64,000 bases of DNA, from positions 62,001 through 126,000 of the forward strand of contig JAPLOA010000096.1 of assembly GCA_026400835.1 (NCBI GenBank), read 5' to 3'. Under the pieces are notes generated by a model, which saw only the letters and a program-made list of their open reading frames with translations, ran no database searches and had not been told where the DNA came from. Origin of the DNA: Planctomycetales bacterium (lineage in GTDB: Bacteria > Planctomycetota > Planctomycetia > Planctomycetales > Planctomycetaceae). The position numbers were made by a program, and so were the translations under genes. This document shows positions 18,821 through 28,145 of the stretch, one piece after another (the stretch's first letter is position 1; every line of letters begins with the position of its first letter).

Positions 18821-19258
18821 ATGAACTGCCAGTCAAAAAGAAACTGTCGAACAAATGTTCTGGAAGAACTGGATCGTGGTTTGAATCAAATTGTACGCGA
18901 CGTGTTTAACGCTGAGCCCATTCCCGTCCGCACGCCCGCATTGCGTGTCGTTGAGCTTCCAGGGAACTACATCGTCGAGTGCGACCTGCCGGGCGTTCCG
19001 ACGGATGCGGTCACGATTCAGGTCGAGGACGGCATGCTGGTCATCGCCGGCGAGCGGTCCGTGCCGCAGGCTCTGGAGGGTGGCAACGTTGTCGTTGATG
19101 AACGACGATATTCCCGGTTTGTGCGGAGGCTTCAATTGTCGAAGGATGCTGACGTCGCCGGGATCGATGCCGAATATGGGTATGGAGTCCTGAAGATTTC
19201 GATTCCCAAGCAGGCGGCAGTGATTCCAACGAAGATCCAGATTCGTCAGGTCAACTAA
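18821..19258 (+). CDS. Small heat shock protein (Hsp20/alpha-crystallin)
   Basis: ATP-independent holdase chaperone that binds unfolding proteins. The alpha-crystallin domain spans about residues 35-130: LPGNYIVECDLPGVPTDAVTIQVEDGMLVIAGER, then the conserved RYSRFVRRLQLSKDADVAGIDAEYGYGVLKISIPK, where A-x-x-x-N-GVL is replaced by AEYGYGVLKI. The final beta strand carries IQIRQVN in place of a clear IxI tail. The ATG at 18821 is chosen because GAGTGAGGAGC lies 7-8 bases upstream; the longer frame from 18788 would include that sequence as coding. The protein has 145 residues, normal for the family. A dyad cluster upstream suggests repressor control. It is convergent with ruvA and separated by a hairpin terminator. 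Confidence 0.9.
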   Translation: MNCQSKRNCRTNVLEELDRGLNQIVRDVFNAEPIPVRTPALRVVELPGNYIVECDLPGVPTDAVTIQVEDGMLVIAGERSVPQALEGGNVVVDERRYSRFVRRLQLSKDADVAGIDAEYGYGVLKISIPKQAAVIPTKIQIRQVN

Positions 19259-19321
19259 TTCATCTGCTGAATTGATTCCGTGAAGACCAATCTGCAGACT
19301 CTGTGATCTATTGGAGTCAGA

Positions 19322-19364
19322 ATGAGCCTCGAAACGCTGCTTTGCGTGCGAGGCTCATTTTCTT
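19322..19364 (+). terminator. Intrinsic terminator between hsp20 and ruvA
   Basis: ATGAGCCTCG (19322-19331) pairs with CGAGGCTCAT (19349-19358) as a 10-bp stem, with an inner ACGC/GCGT pairing, and is followed by TTTCTTT. It fits as the hsp20 terminator, 63 bases after its stop. The 3' arm overlaps the ruvA stop codon region, so it may act in both directions. Confidence 0.75.
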
Positions 19365-19978
19365 TGGCGTTGGTAGATTTCTGCCAGCAGGTCTTCAACA
19401 GACTTGAATTTCTTTCCAGCCTGCATCACCGTTTCAATTCGCTCACGAGCATCCTGCGGCGCGTGGCCGACGCTCAGCAGTGCTTCGTATGTTTCAGACA
19501 TCAGGTCAGAAGCCGCGTCCGTGGAATCCGGAATTCTGGCGGCAATCATCAGCGCAAACTTCGTCATCTTGCGTCGAAGCTTAGCCACAATTCGTTCGGC
19601 CATGGCCGGACCTATTCCCGGCAGTGTACTGAGCGTCTTGATGTCCTTTTCCTCGATCGCTTCGGCAATTTCTCGCACCGGGCGAATCATGGCTCTCAGT
19701 GCCTTCTTTACACCAAGGCCATCGACGGAGCAGACCAGATCGAAGAACTCAAGTTCTGCTTCGTTGGTGAATCCGATAATTCGCGGAGTCAGTCGGCCCT
19801 GCTGAGGGTTGCCTTCGAGATATTCAATTGTTCGCAGGCTGACCTCTTCATCAAGTTTCGACTGAAGTTGTCGACGAACAATATCGGGGAGTAAAACTTC
19901 GTAATCGAACCCGCCGATGCGAATTGTTGCACAGAATTCATTGAGGCCTACAAGTTTGCCAGTGACGCGAGTAATCAA
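19355..19978 (-). CDS. ruvA: Holliday junction branch migration protein RuvA
   Basis: DNA-binding subunit of the RuvAB branch-migration complex. The 207-residue length is normal. Domain I is an OB fold at residues 1-65, domain II carries the helix-hairpin-helix motifs ([13 protein letters not shown] and [20 protein letters not shown]), and a C-terminal three-helix domain that binds RuvB begins near 155 ([19 protein letters not shown]). The frame begins at a TTG codon (19978), preceded by AGAGGTG six bases upstream, and reads MITRVTGKL, the exact family N-terminus, so TTG is the likely start. It follows ruvC on the same strand after 51 bases. ruvB is not in the window. Confidence 0.94.
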   Translation of the reverse strand: MITRVTGKLVGLNEFCATIRIGGFDYEVLLPDIVRRQLQSKLDEEVSLRTIEYLEGNPQQGRLTPRIIGFTNEAELEFFDLVCSVDGLGVKKALRAMIRPVREIAEAIEEKDIKTLSTLPGIGPAMAERIVAKLRRKMTKFALMIAARIPDSTDAASDLMSETYEALLSVGHAPQDARERIETVMQAGKKFKSVEDLLAEIYQRQRK

Positions 19979-20029
19979 GAAACACCTCTACGGATGAAAG
20001 AATATCTTCGATGATCTGATCACCAATCG

Positions 20030-20554
20030 TTACGCGGCGACTCGGACCGAATGATACAGGCACAGTGCCACCGCAGACGCATCAGCCACGTCGTTGGGTT
20101 CCGGGATCTCAAGAAGCCTCAGTTCCGCCTTAATTGCGTGCTGGATCTGATCCTTGGGCGCTTTTCCGCTGCCTGTCAGCAATCGCTTGATTTCGGCAGG
20201 AGTGTAATGAATGACCGGAATTCCTGCCTCAACGATTGTCATCAGAATGGCGCCGCGAGCATGAGCCAGCATCAGGGACGAGCGAACGTTAACGGCATTC
20301 GAAAAGATCTGTTCAATAGCCACGATTTCGGGCTTGAGTTCCGCGAGGACATCTCTAATGCCGGTCCCGATCTCGTGAACTCGCTGATGAAGTGTAAGAG
20401 TCCGGGTTGACTGGATCACTCCTCCCTCACGGAGCACCGGGCCGCGCGAAGTTCTCTCAATCAATGCATATCCGGTACGGTTCAGCCCCGGATCTATGCC
20501 GAGGTATCGAGTTTGAGGTGAGATAAAATTCTGTGTACGAATCTCAAATGTCAT
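20030..20554 (-). CDS. ruvC: Crossover junction endodeoxyribonuclease RuvC
   Basis: Holliday junction resolvase with an RNase H-like fold. The acidic catalytic tetrad is visible: D21 in YLGIDPGLNRTGYA, E81 in EIVAIEQIFSNAVN, and D155 and D158 in PNDVADASAVAL. The frame runs to 20734, but the first 60 residues have no family match and would overlap ispF; the ATG at 20554 gives a normal 174-residue protein. It lies between ispF (82 bases upstream) and ruvA (51 bases downstream) on the same strand, so an ispF-ruvC-ruvA transcript is plausible. The usual ruvC-ruvA-ruvB order is kept for the first two only. Confidence 0.94.
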   Translation of the reverse strand: MTFEIRTQNFISPQTRYLGIDPGLNRTGYALIERTSRGPVLREGGVIQSTRTLTLHQRVHEIGTGIRDVLAELKPEIVAIEQIFSNAVNVRSSLMLAHARGAILMTIVEAGIPVIHYTPAEIKRLLTGSGKAPKDQIQHAIKAELRLLEIPEPNDVADASAVALCLYHSVRVAA

Positions 20555-20636
20555 CTTCACATCCCTGCAATCACAGAAACGGGGTCTTGTTCCTCTGTGA
20601 AATCTGCGAATGGCGTTGGCTAAGAAACCTATTGGT

Positions 20637-21143
20637 TCAATTCCGGAATCTGCCAAAAAGCACAACGACGTCTGCCGAGATCGATTCGCCTCTTCCAACC
20701 GGGCCGACTTTCTCCCCGGACTTTGCTTTGACATTCAGTTGCTCAATCGCGACATCCAACAATTCACTGAGTCGCTGGCGAATTCGAGGCTTCCACACGG
20801 ACATTCTTGGTTGTTCTGCGTGGATCGTACAGTCGAGGTTGATGATTCGCCAACCTTGATTCTGCACGCTGTTCCAGACTGCATCCAGCAGCTTTGCTGA
20901 GTCTGCGTCTTTCCATTGCGATTCTGTGTTCGGAAACCATTCACCGATGTCACCCTGCCCTGTCGCGCCGAGCATGGCGTCAATGATTGCGTGCAGCAGG
21001 ACGTCGGCGTCACTGTGGCCGTCAAGGCCGAAAGTCGCATCTGATATTGAGACGCCGCCAATGATCAGGGGGCGTCCGGAGACGGTTCGGTGGGTATCGT
21101 GGCCCTCGCCGACTCGCAGTTCGTTAAATAATTGAGCAGTCAT
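20637..21143 (-). CDS. ispF: 2-C-methyl-D-erythritol 2,4-cyclodiphosphate synthase
   Basis: MEP-pathway enzyme that cyclises CDP-ME 2-phosphate to MEcPP with release of CMP. The 168-residue protein has the zinc ligands D16 and H18 in GEGHDTH and H51 in DADVLLHAIIDA. It also has GHSDADV (catalytic loop) and GDIGEWFPNTE (usually GDIGxxFPDTD). The C-terminal VKAKSGEKVGPVGRGESISADVVVL corresponds to the KATTxExLGxxGRxEGI motif in altered form. The ATG at 21143 is preceded by AGGAT. It is upstream of ruvC on the same strand and divergent from a lipoprotein gene; two hairpins lie in its leader. Together with dxs and ispA this is the third isoprenoid gene within 6 kb. Confidence 0.94.
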   Translation of the reverse strand: MTAQLFNELRVGEGHDTHRTVSGRPLIIGGVSISDATFGLDGHSDADVLLHAIIDAMLGATGQGDIGEWFPNTESQWKDADSAKLLDAVWNSVQNQGWRIINLDCTIHAEQPRMSVWKPRIRQRLSELLDVAIEQLNVKAKSGEKVGPVGRGESISADVVVLFGRFRN

Positions 21144-21173
21144 TGCTGTTATCCTGTTTGCGTTGAACGGCAG

Positions 21174-21236
21174 CGGCAGCGACTGCCGGTACGAGACGCG
21201 GGGTGACGTTTGGGCCCTTCTTCATTTTGCCCAAAC
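21174..21236. promoter_or_regulatory. Paired hairpins in the ispF leader/divergent promoter region
   Basis: Two perfect inverted repeats lie between ispF and the divergent lipoprotein gene: CGGCAG-CGA-CTGCCG at 21174-21188 and GTTTGGGC/GCCCAAAC at 21208-21236 with a 13-base loop. They would fall in the ispF 5' leader if transcription starts upstream of 21236. No T-run follows either one. They could be operators or leader structures; the function is unknown. Confidence 0.3.
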
Positions 21237-21386
21237 TGCCTGAGTCGGATTGGTTGACCGAACCTGCCGTTGACTCGTGGTGGCGAAATGCCGTAGTTTT
21301 CCGCCTCGCGTCGATGAAGGTTATTGAAAATCTTCCCGGATCGCGACAATGAGAAGGCCATGTTTGTCCCTCTGTAAGTAACCTTT

Positions 21387-22298
21387 ATGCTTTCAGCCCG
21401 AGTCTGTGCGGTGGCAACGATGTTGTTGTTACTGCCCGGCTGCGCGCTGTTCACGGCAGAGAATTCCGCTCAGTCCGGCTTGTCCTCAGGACTGCCGTGG
21501 TCAAAACGCAAATCGGCTTCTGAAGCGGAAGATGGACCAACGTTGAGCATGGTACGGCTCGAAGCCAGTATTGTGCGACGACCCGTTAACGATGCCAGAG
21601 TTCGCCGTCATGTCTGGGAAGAACTGGACGAAAGCGGACTCATGTCGCCGGACGTGCGGCAGCGACTCAATGAAAATGGGTTTCGCGTTGGAGTGGCTGG
21701 AAGTACGGCTCCATGGGCTCTGCAAAGTCTTGCTCAGGAAGCCGTCGCCGCTAATCGTCCCAGTGATCTTCGGCAGATAGCAGGAACGGAAAATCAGGTC
21801 TCTGTTGGTCCTGCATTCAGTCTGATGCTGGAAGGCAAAAGTTTGTTGGAGGTCCAGGGGCCGCTTGATTCCAGCAAGTTACCACTCATTCAGATTCCAC
21901 AATTGTCGGCCTTGCGTGACAGATCCAATATGAAGTGTGTCTTCGAATTCACAGTCAAGGAATTAAACGAGGACTGGGTACTGCTGAATGTGCTGCCACA
22001 GATTCATGCGGGAACGGAAACAGCTCGTCTCAGTGTTCAGGGCACGAACGATCAGCTTCCTGTACGACAAAATGTGATGCCGATCTATGACCAGCAGTTC
22101 ACAGTGAAGTTGTTAACTGGCGAGGTTGCCGTTATTGGGTATCACGAATCCTCTGCATGGAATCTTGGACGCTTATTCTTCCTGCCGGACACCAGCAGCG
22201 CTGGCGCCGAGAATCTTCTTATGGTACGAATGGCCGGGATAGATGAGTTGAAGGGCCAGAGCGATCCGTCCTTCCGTCTCAATACGTTAGGACGCTGA
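21387..22298 (+). CDS. Unknown lipoprotein
   Basis: A 303-residue protein with a clear lipoprotein signal: [22 protein letters not shown], with lipobox LPGC and Cys at about 19. The mature part is mixed alpha/beta with no named domain recognised. It includes [30 protein letters not shown], suggesting a helical module, and a C-terminal beta-rich part ([48 protein letters not shown]). That C-terminal part resembles secretin-like or pilus-assembly periplasmic domains only in general character. It is 23 bases upstream of trmL on the same strand, so the two are probably co-transcribed. It is likely anchored in a membrane facing the periplasm. Confidence 0.82.
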   Translation: MLSARVCAVATMLLLLPGCALFTAENSAQSGLSSGLPWSKRKSASEAEDGPTLSMVRLEASIVRRPVNDARVRRHVWEELDESGLMSPDVRQRLNENGFRVGVAGSTAPWALQSLAQEAVAANRPSDLRQIAGTENQVSVGPAFSLMLEGKSLLEVQGPLDSSKLPLIQIPQLSALRDRSNMKCVFEFTVKELNEDWVLLNVLPQIHAGTETARLSVQGTNDQLPVRQNVMPIYDQQFTVKLLTGEVAVIGYHESSAWNLGRLFFLPDTSSAGAENLLMVRMAGIDELKGQSDPSFRLNTLGR

Positions 22299-22321
22299 TT
22301 GACAGCACAGAGCCAATTACG

Positions 22322-22840
22322 ATGTCTGAATCTGCTTCGTTACCAGAGGACCAATCCTCACCCGTTCGGTCAGAATCTGATCCGATTCTGCACATCGTAC
22401 TCCATCAGCCGGAGATCCCGCAGAACACGGGAAACATCGGCAGGACATGCGTTGCTATTGGTGCCCGGCTCTGGTTGATTCGCCCGCTGGGATTCAAAGT
22501 GGACGATCGCTCTTTGAAGCGTGCGGGGATGGACTATTGGCAACACCTTGACTGGGAGGTTGTTGACAGTCTGGATGAAATTCGCCGTCGCTTACCTGCC
22601 GCTCAGGTGTGGTGCCTGACGAAAACAGCAACTCGACTGGTTTGGGATGCCACTTTTCAACGGGGCGATATTCTGCTGTTTGGCAGTGAGTCACGTGGCC
22701 TTCCGCCTTCGATTCTGCAGGAGTTGCCGTCGAGAAACCTAAAACTGCCCATGAGCGATCTCGTGCGAAGTCTGAATCTGGCCAGTACAGCGAACACCGT
22801 TGCTTATGAGGCTGTCCGACAACTTGGCGGCATAGGTTAA
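22322..22840 (+). CDS. trmL: tRNA (cytidine/uridine-34 2'-O)-methyltransferase TrmL
   Basis: SPOUT-class methyltransferase that methylates the ribose of the wobble nucleotide in some tRNAs. Motifs are visible: [20 protein letters not shown] (motif 1), [11 protein letters not shown] (motif 2) and [25 protein letters not shown] (motif 3, knot and SAM site; the usual IPM is LPM here). At 172 residues it has TrmL length, with about 20 extra acidic and Ser-rich residues before the domain. The usual MRSLN is replaced by VRSLN. It follows the lipoprotein gene by 23 bases and is convergent with the DUF1592 gene. Confidence 0.93.
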   Translation: MSESASLPEDQSSPVRSESDPILHIVLHQPEIPQNTGNIGRTCVAIGARLWLIRPLGFKVDDRSLKRAGMDYWQHLDWEVVDSLDEIRRRLPAAQVWCLTKTATRLVWDATFQRGDILLFGSESRGLPPSILQELPSRNLKLPMSDLVRSLNLASTANTVAYEAVRQLGGIG

Positions 22841-22986
22841 GTGCTCCGGATACTGCTTCAGACCAGAAGGGTCGGTTTGTTGTTGCCGCGCATTTCAGTC
22901 AGCAGGTTCCTGACCGACTCCGAAAAAAACGGTTTGCTCATCATCTGTCTTTAACTGTCCAACATTCTTGCCCATGGCAAGGATTA

Positions 22987-25905
22987 TCAACGCTCATCGA
23001 CGCGTTTATTGACGAATTGCGGACTGGTCACCACCGCCTCAAGCAGCGTGCTCAACGGATAGTTTTTCTCACGAAGCATTTCCTTTGTTGATTCGATCGC
23101 CACCGAATCTGAAAGCTGTACGCTTCTTCCAAGCCCGTAGGCAAACGTCTGTCGAACAAAAGTGTCGATAAACTCATCGCGGCGATTACTCCTCAGGTAA
23201 GTGCGCAGACTCTCAAGTCCATCCCCGTCGGATCCATCTGGAAAAATTGCGTGATTCTGCACGGGATGTCCCCCGAGATCGAGTTCCCGTTTTTCACCGA
23301 CAGGACCATAACCCTCAAACACCAGTCCGAACGAATCGAATTTTTGATGGCATCCAGCACACGCTGCGTGATCGCGATGATTTGCCATCAATTGAGACAA
23401 TGTTAGATCGCCAAAATCTGCTTCAGCCTTTGGCAGTTCCGGAACATTGGGCGGTGGTGCGGGAATATGTTCTCCAAGGAGTCTGCGAACAACCCAGTAG
23501 CCACGTTTGACGGGGCTTGTGCGAAGTCCCGGCGAGTTTTTTGTAAGGAATACCGCCATCGGCAGCAGACCGCCTCGCCCCTGCAACGCAACATCATCGA
23601 AACGAAGCCATTCGTTATCGGTTTCTGATGAAGCTGATTTTTTCGCCGAAAACCTTGTGACATCAAATCCATAATGCGCTGCCAGGGACGGATTCGCAAA
23701 GGTGTGGTTGGCTCCAATGAAGTCTGTCAGGGACCCGTCTCGTTCCGCAAGGTCGATAAAGAACCTGATCGGCTCTTCATACATTGCTTGTCGCAGCTCA
23801 TTATTGAACACAGGGAATCGTTCCCGATCGACGGCGTTGTGCTCCTCAAACCGTCGAAAGTCCAGCCAGTTTCCGAGAAACTCGGTGGCCAAGCCGCGGA
23901 TTTTTGAATCCTTCATCATACGGCGAACCTGTGATGTCAGTACCGAGACCTGGTGGAGATCTCCGGCCGCAGCATGCTGCAGTAACTCTTCATCCGGAAT
24001 GCTGGCCCATAGAAAATAGCTCAGTCGGCTAGCCAGCTCATAGTCAGTGAGTGGCGCAGTTCCCTCAACCTTCGACGCTGCTTCCTGCGGAGTCGCGTTC
24101 AACACCAGACGGTAGCTGAAGTCAGGTGACATCAGTACGCCGGCAATAGAGTCCCGAATTGCGTCTTCGTGACTGAGCATTTCGCGTTCTCTCAGCGAAC
24201 GATATGTCTCCTTGATCTCCACTTGCTCATGGGTTGTCAAAGGTCTGCGCCAGGCACGTTCGGAAAATTTCAGCAACGATAGGATGTGAATTGACTCGGC
24301 AGCCTGTTCAGATTCCTCGATCCAGCGAAACGACTGGTTCATGTCTTCGAAGTATTTCTCGATCGCTTCCTGAGCCTCCTGATTTGCTTCCTGTGCAACA
24401 GCCTTGTTCAGGAACAGTTCTTTGAGACGCTGAATATTCTCCTGTGATGTCACGTTACGGTTTTCAGGGCGAGCGAAGTCGAATTCCTCGCCGCCGGCAA
24501 ACTGAGGCGGCTCTGCACGCTCAAAAAACAGGAAGTCCTTGTACTGGCGGATCGGAGCTTGTGTTGCGTAATTCAGATCCTGCCACAGTTGTTCGAGTTC
24601 CTGGTTCTCAGTCTCCGTCAGGATCAGTTCTCGGAGAGGCAAATCATCTCGAAAATATCCCTGCATCAAATGGAAACCCGCCGAGAGAAGCCGAATGTTG
24701 GCCCCAAGTTCCGCATTGGAATAGTGTCCTCGACTTGAAACGGAAAACTCATTTGGAAAAAGCAGACAGAACTGCTTTCGTGCTTCGTCCATAGCAGCGT
24801 CATCGCCATCACCAGGAAAAGACCGACGATTTTCAGCCACCTTCTGATTCCACCATAGAATCAACGGCTGACTGCCAGCAGACATACCGTTGACCTTTAA
24901 CCGCTCTATTGGAACATCAAGGTCTGTGCGAATCTCTTTAACAAGCTGCGAAAGTTTGTCACATGCGCTGCGACAGTTTTCGATCTGCGCGATGTCAGAG
25001 GGCAATTGAGCCCACGCCTCCTGAAGTTCTTTCTGCGGGCCGATGGCATTCTCCGAATGCAGCATTTGCCATAGAAGATCTGCGTACTTGGCACTGATAT
25101 GTGTTTCCTCTGCAAAGTCCTGCAGAGACGATAAGTTCTTTCCCACCTGTGCACGATGCTGATACTCCCAGAGCATCAGGAAGTATTGACCGTAATCCAC
25201 GCGGTGCTTTTCGTAGAAGTCAACAATTCTCTGAACGCAAAACTTGTCGCGATCTGTCTCGGCTACCACAGGATACGGCGCAAAGAGGATTTCTTTGGGA
25301 GTCAGGACTGCGTGGTCGGCAACTAGCCTTGCGGCAGTCAAGTACTTCGTCAGCAAACCAGGCGACATCGAAAGCGATTCGCCCGAATTGTCGAATCCCG
25401 CTTCATTCGCGGGGTCGACCGGGAACTCTCGAGTTGGTCGAATATTGACGCCTGTGAGATCGCGTATCGAGTTGTCGTACTCGGCATTGCTTAGCCGTCG
25501 GGCCAGAACCGGGCCGGGGTCGCCCGCATTCTTCTCAGCCTCAGTTCTTCGGAGATCCTTCAACCATTTGATCGCCAGTTGACGGGATTCTTCGGAAGGC
25601 TGCGGCGAAAAATCAGCCGGTGGCATTTCCTGCTGCTCCAGCCGATGCAGGACGATCTCCCACAACGGATGATTCGCTCGAACTGCGTCCACTGAAACAG
25701 CCTGAGTCAGATCCAGCTTGCCTTCTTGCTGCGCTGGATTGTGGCATTGCTGGCAGTGAGCCTTCAGGAAACCGCCAAGCTCTGCGCCGAAGCGTGCTTC
25801 AACGTTCGTCACATCGACTGATTGCGCGAGAACTGGCTTAGAATCTGCCATCATGCTGGTTAACACGATAACAGCCAACGCAACAAGGCGGGGCAGAGAC
25901 TTCAT
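22987..25905 (-). CDS. Planctomycete cytochrome-type DUF1592/DUF1588/DUF1585 exported protein
   Basis: Large exported protein (972 residues) of the planctomycete cytochrome family; the biochemical role is unproven. The order is a signal peptide (residues 1-28, ending VLAQS), then a cytochrome-c-like domain with CQQCH near 55 and a distal Met region (QQEMPPADF). DUF1587 follows with RRLSNAEYDNSIRDLTG, a central DUF1595/DUF1592 part with LASRLSYFLWASIPDEELL, and DUF1588 with TSPVKRGYWVVRRLLGE and a second haem-type CAGCHQKFDSFG. It ends in DUF1585 with FVRQTFAYGLGRSV and VTSPQFVNKR. Two CxxCH motifs imply covalent haem. In many planctomycetes the partner is a DUF1552 protein encoded next door; here neither neighbour is one. 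It may share a transcript with the prepilin peptidase 118 bases upstream. Confidence 0.92.
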   Translation of the reverse strand: MKSLPRLVALAVIVLTSMMADSKPVLAQSVDVTNVEARFGAELGGFLKAHCQQCHNPAQQEGKLDLTQAVSVDAVRANHPLWEIVLHRLEQQEMPPADFSPQPSEESRQLAIKWLKDLRRTEAEKNAGDPGPVLARRLSNAEYDNSIRDLTGVNIRPTREFPVDPANEAGFDNSGESLSMSPGLLTKYLTAARLVADHAVLTPKEILFAPYPVVAETDRDKFCVQRIVDFYEKHRVDYGQYFLMLWEYQHRAQVGKNLSSLQDFAEETHISAKYADLLWQMLHSENAIGPQKELQEAWAQLPSDIAQIENCRSACDKLSQLVKEIRTDLDVPIERLKVNGMSAGSQPLILWWNQKVAENRRSFPGDGDDAAMDEARKQFCLLFPNEFSVSSRGHYSNAELGANIRLLSAGFHLMQGYFRDDLPLRELILTETENQELEQLWQDLNYATQAPIRQYKDFLFFERAEPPQFAGGEEFDFARPENRNVTSQENIQRLKELFLNKAVAQEANQEAQEAIEKYFEDMNQSFRWIEESEQAAESIHILSLLKFSERAWRRPLTTHEQVEIKETYRSLREREMLSHEDAIRDSIAGVLMSPDFSYRLVLNATPQEAASKVEGTAPLTDYELASRLSYFLWASIPDEELLQHAAAGDLHQVSVLTSQVRRMMKDSKIRGLATEFLGNWLDFRRFEEHNAVDRERFPVFNNELRQAMYEEPIRFFIDLAERDGSLTDFIGANHTFANPSLAAHYGFDVTRFSAKKSASSETDNEWLRFDDVALQGRGGLLPMAVFLTKNSPGLRTSPVKRGYWVVRRLLGEHIPAPPPNVPELPKAEADFGDLTLSQLMANHRDHAACAGCHQKFDSFGLVFEGYGPVGEKRELDLGGHPVQNHAIFPDGSDGDGLESLRTYLRSNRRDEFIDTFVRQTFAYGLGRSVQLSDSVAIESTKEMLREKNYPLSTLLEAVVTSPQFVNKRVDER

Positions 25906-26023
25906 AGCATTCGAGCCGTTGGTCGAGAGTGAGTTGCATGCGACGGGAGATCTGAAGCCATTCGGTGCGCGTGAGCTGACTCAAATCTGTGTCATCCTCA
26001 ATGACTATCCCAGTCCCGTCATC

Positions 26024-27397
26024 TTAGCGATTTCGGTCACCATATCGCCATCGATCATAGCCTGCTCCGCCCTGCCCTGCTCGACTGCCGGGCCACTGCG
26101 GGCGATTCCACAGGCCAGTCTGCTCGTCAGGACGTTCGCCGTTGTAGAACATCAGATGATCAGCCGATGTCCAGCCACCCTCCGTCTTTACACGTAATTC
26201 TTCGACGGGGAGTCCAAGGCATCGCCGTAAAATGCGAAACTCTTCGAGGTCACGAATTCCCAAGCCGTCGATGACCGGCGACACGCCGAATGCACGTTTG
26301 ACCAATTGAATAAGCTGTAAGGAAGCCGCTAGTGACAAACCCATGATCAACGCAAGCAGCGGCACAAACGGGCCCATGTCAAAGATTCTGTCGGCAAATG
26401 GCCAGACGATGGGCCAAGCCATCAGCAACAGGAAGGTTGCGAGACTGAGCCATGGTCCATACGGAATCTGCCGATCGCGTTTCGTCAGCCAGGCGACAAT
26501 TGCTGCCGCAATTGCGAGGACTGGTGCAACAAAAAAGACGGTCGTCACAGGCTGCCAGCCCACGACACTTCCCACCATGGCCATCAGCGTAACGTCGCCA
26601 AATCCCATCGCTTCTTCTTTGAGGACCAGAACGCCAATGACGCGGACCATCCACACGACGCCACCCCCGGCGATTGCTCCAACAAGACTGACAAGAAAGC
26701 CGTGGAGGAATGGATGCTTCGTCGCAAATGCCGTTGCGTCCCAGGCAAAAATCAGAGGCTTAAGCCAATCTGGTGAGATGGACTGTAGTGTTGTGATAAC
26801 GCTGTAGTCCTGTGTCCAGACGGGAACCAGAAACGTTTGCCCGCATGCGGCGGAAACGATGATTGCCACAAGCAGCATCGGGATCGTGCATCCGTCCGGA
26901 ATGATGCGGAGTTCGATGTCAATAAACGTGGCTACAATCAGACAGCAGATCATCCCGATGTGCAACAGATACCGTATGTGCAGCCATGTCGGAGTTGACC
27001 ACAAATTTGTGATCGTCTGAGGTCCATCGGGAGAGTGAATTCCAAAGTCTGAAGCAGAACTCCAGAAGTTTGCAGGCATCTCCATCTGATAAACGATAAC
27101 GAACAGTATCCCCGTCAGAAGTTCCACCAAAGGATAACGCTTTGAAATCGATTTGTGGCAGTTCCGACATCTTCCACGGAGCATCAGCCATCCAAGCAAT
27201 GGGATATTGTCATGCCACTTGATAGTTGCCGCACAGCGAGGACATCCGGAGCCATGACTGTTCAGTGCCTTCAATTGCTCCCAGAGACTGGCTTTTGAGG
27301 GAAACCTGTGAATACAGACATTCAGGAAACTCCCGATGCAACAGCCCAGGACAAAGAGGAATGACAGGACAAACGATCGAGGCAGGTCGTACATCAT
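26024..27397 (-). CDS. Prepilin peptidase (type IV leader peptidase, A24)
   Basis: Membrane aspartic peptidase that cleaves prepilin-type leaders and often N-methylates the new terminus. The N-terminal methyltransferase-like loop has the zinc tetra-cysteine pair CPRC...CRNC around residues 53-80 (PLLGWLMLRGRCRNC). The catalytic aspartates are in FIDIELRIIPDG and in MGFGDVTLMAMVG (GxGD motif as GFGD). Multiple transmembrane helices are evident. About 90 residues follow the last helix, ending in a Gly/Arg/Trp-rich tail, which is unusual for the family. Its start overlaps the aroK stop by ATGA, so they are translationally coupled. Clients may include the DUF1559 pseudopilin-like proteins common in this phylum, one of which is at 54.4-55.4 kb. 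Confidence 0.93.
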   Translation of the reverse strand: MMYDLPRSFVLSFLFVLGCCIGSFLNVCIHRFPSKASLWEQLKALNSHGSGCPRCAATIKWHDNIPLLGWLMLRGRCRNCHKSISKRYPLVELLTGILFVIVYQMEMPANFWSSASDFGIHSPDGPQTITNLWSTPTWLHIRYLLHIGMICCLIVATFIDIELRIIPDGCTIPMLLVAIIVSAACGQTFLVPVWTQDYSVITTLQSISPDWLKPLIFAWDATAFATKHPFLHGFLVSLVGAIAGGGVVWMVRVIGVLVLKEEAMGFGDVTLMAMVGSVVGWQPVTTVFFVAPVLAIAAAIVAWLTKRDRQIPYGPWLSLATFLLLMAWPIVWPFADRIFDMGPFVPLLALIMGLSLAASLQLIQLVKRAFGVSPVIDGLGIRDLEEFRILRRCLGLPVEELRVKTEGGWTSADHLMFYNGERPDEQTGLWNRPQWPGSRAGQGGAGYDRWRYGDRNR

Positions 27398-27936
27398 GTC
27401 GATTGTTCCTGCACTGTCGAAAGGCCAGTGACATAGTCCGCGATACGTCTCGCCATTTGTTCGGGGCGCTCTGTTCCGGCATCAACGACCAGAGTGGCAC
27501 ATTCTCGGTAGAGCGGCTCTCGGAGCGCCAGCACTTCCGCAACCTCGGTTCCAATTGGCTTTCCCGTGAGGCTTGGGCGTCGCTGAGTCGACATCTGATC
27601 TCCACCGAGGCGGCGGACGAGCACATCCACGGGCGCCTGAAGCCAAATGACAGGACCAGCCGCTTTCATGATTCTGCGATTCTCTTCGGACAGCACAGCA
27701 CCACCACCACTGGCAACAACAACATTTGTCTGACTTAGCAAATGCGCCAAAACCCTGGATTCACGTTTTCGAAACCCGGCCTCGCCTTCATGCTGGAAGA
27801 TATCTTTAATCGAGACCCCCGCCTGCTGCTCAATCACAAAGTCACTGTCGAACCACGACCATCCCAGCCGCTTCGCCAGTCTGGGAGCGACGCTGGATTT
27901 TCCACTGGCTCGATAACCAATCAATGTGACAACCAT
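27394..27936 (-). CDS. aroK: Shikimate kinase
   Basis: Phosphorylates shikimate at the 3-hydroxyl using ATP, the fifth step of the shikimate pathway. The 180-residue protein has the Walker A loop GYRASGKS at 7-14, shikimate-binding D-S-D in WFDSDFVIE, FRKRESRVL (the conserved FR..E) and the GGG motif in VVASGGGAVL. The lid carries RRPSLTG, where the family has RPLL. The last codons overlap the prepilin peptidase start by four bases. The AroD-AroE fusion is 209 bases upstream on the same strand, so three adjacent shikimate activities lie together. Confidence 0.94.
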   Translation of the reverse strand: MVVTLIGYRASGKSSVAPRLAKRLGWSWFDSDFVIEQQAGVSIKDIFQHEGEAGFRKRESRVLAHLLSQTNVVVASGGGAVLSEENRRIMKAAGPVIWLQAPVDVLVRRLGGDQMSTQRRPSLTGKPIGTEVAEVLALREPLYRECATLVVDAGTERPEQMARRIADYVTGLSTVQEQST

Positions 27937-28145
27937 GTCGCGCCAATCAAAAACTCTGATGCCAAAGCTACGTTGCTCTGATTAATCCAGGGACAACAGA
28001 TTTATTCGGTTTGTACGCCGTTCAGTTTGTAGTACCGGCTTCTGACAGCATTCGTCCGAAAACCTGATCAACAATGCTGAAAAAAGTCGGCTCTATGAAG
28101 GAAATCAAAATTTCTCCAGCAACCTCTGCGGTGGAGATTCTTGTG

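Noticed and set aside
20555-20734. Longer RuvC start at 20734
   Set aside because: It would add 60 unrelated residues and overlap ispF; the ATG at 20554 gives a normal-length RuvC.
22967-22981. CTTGCC-CAT-GGCAAG inverted repeat after the DUF1592 gene as a terminator
   Set aside because: Only a 6-bp stem and no T-run on the minus strand.
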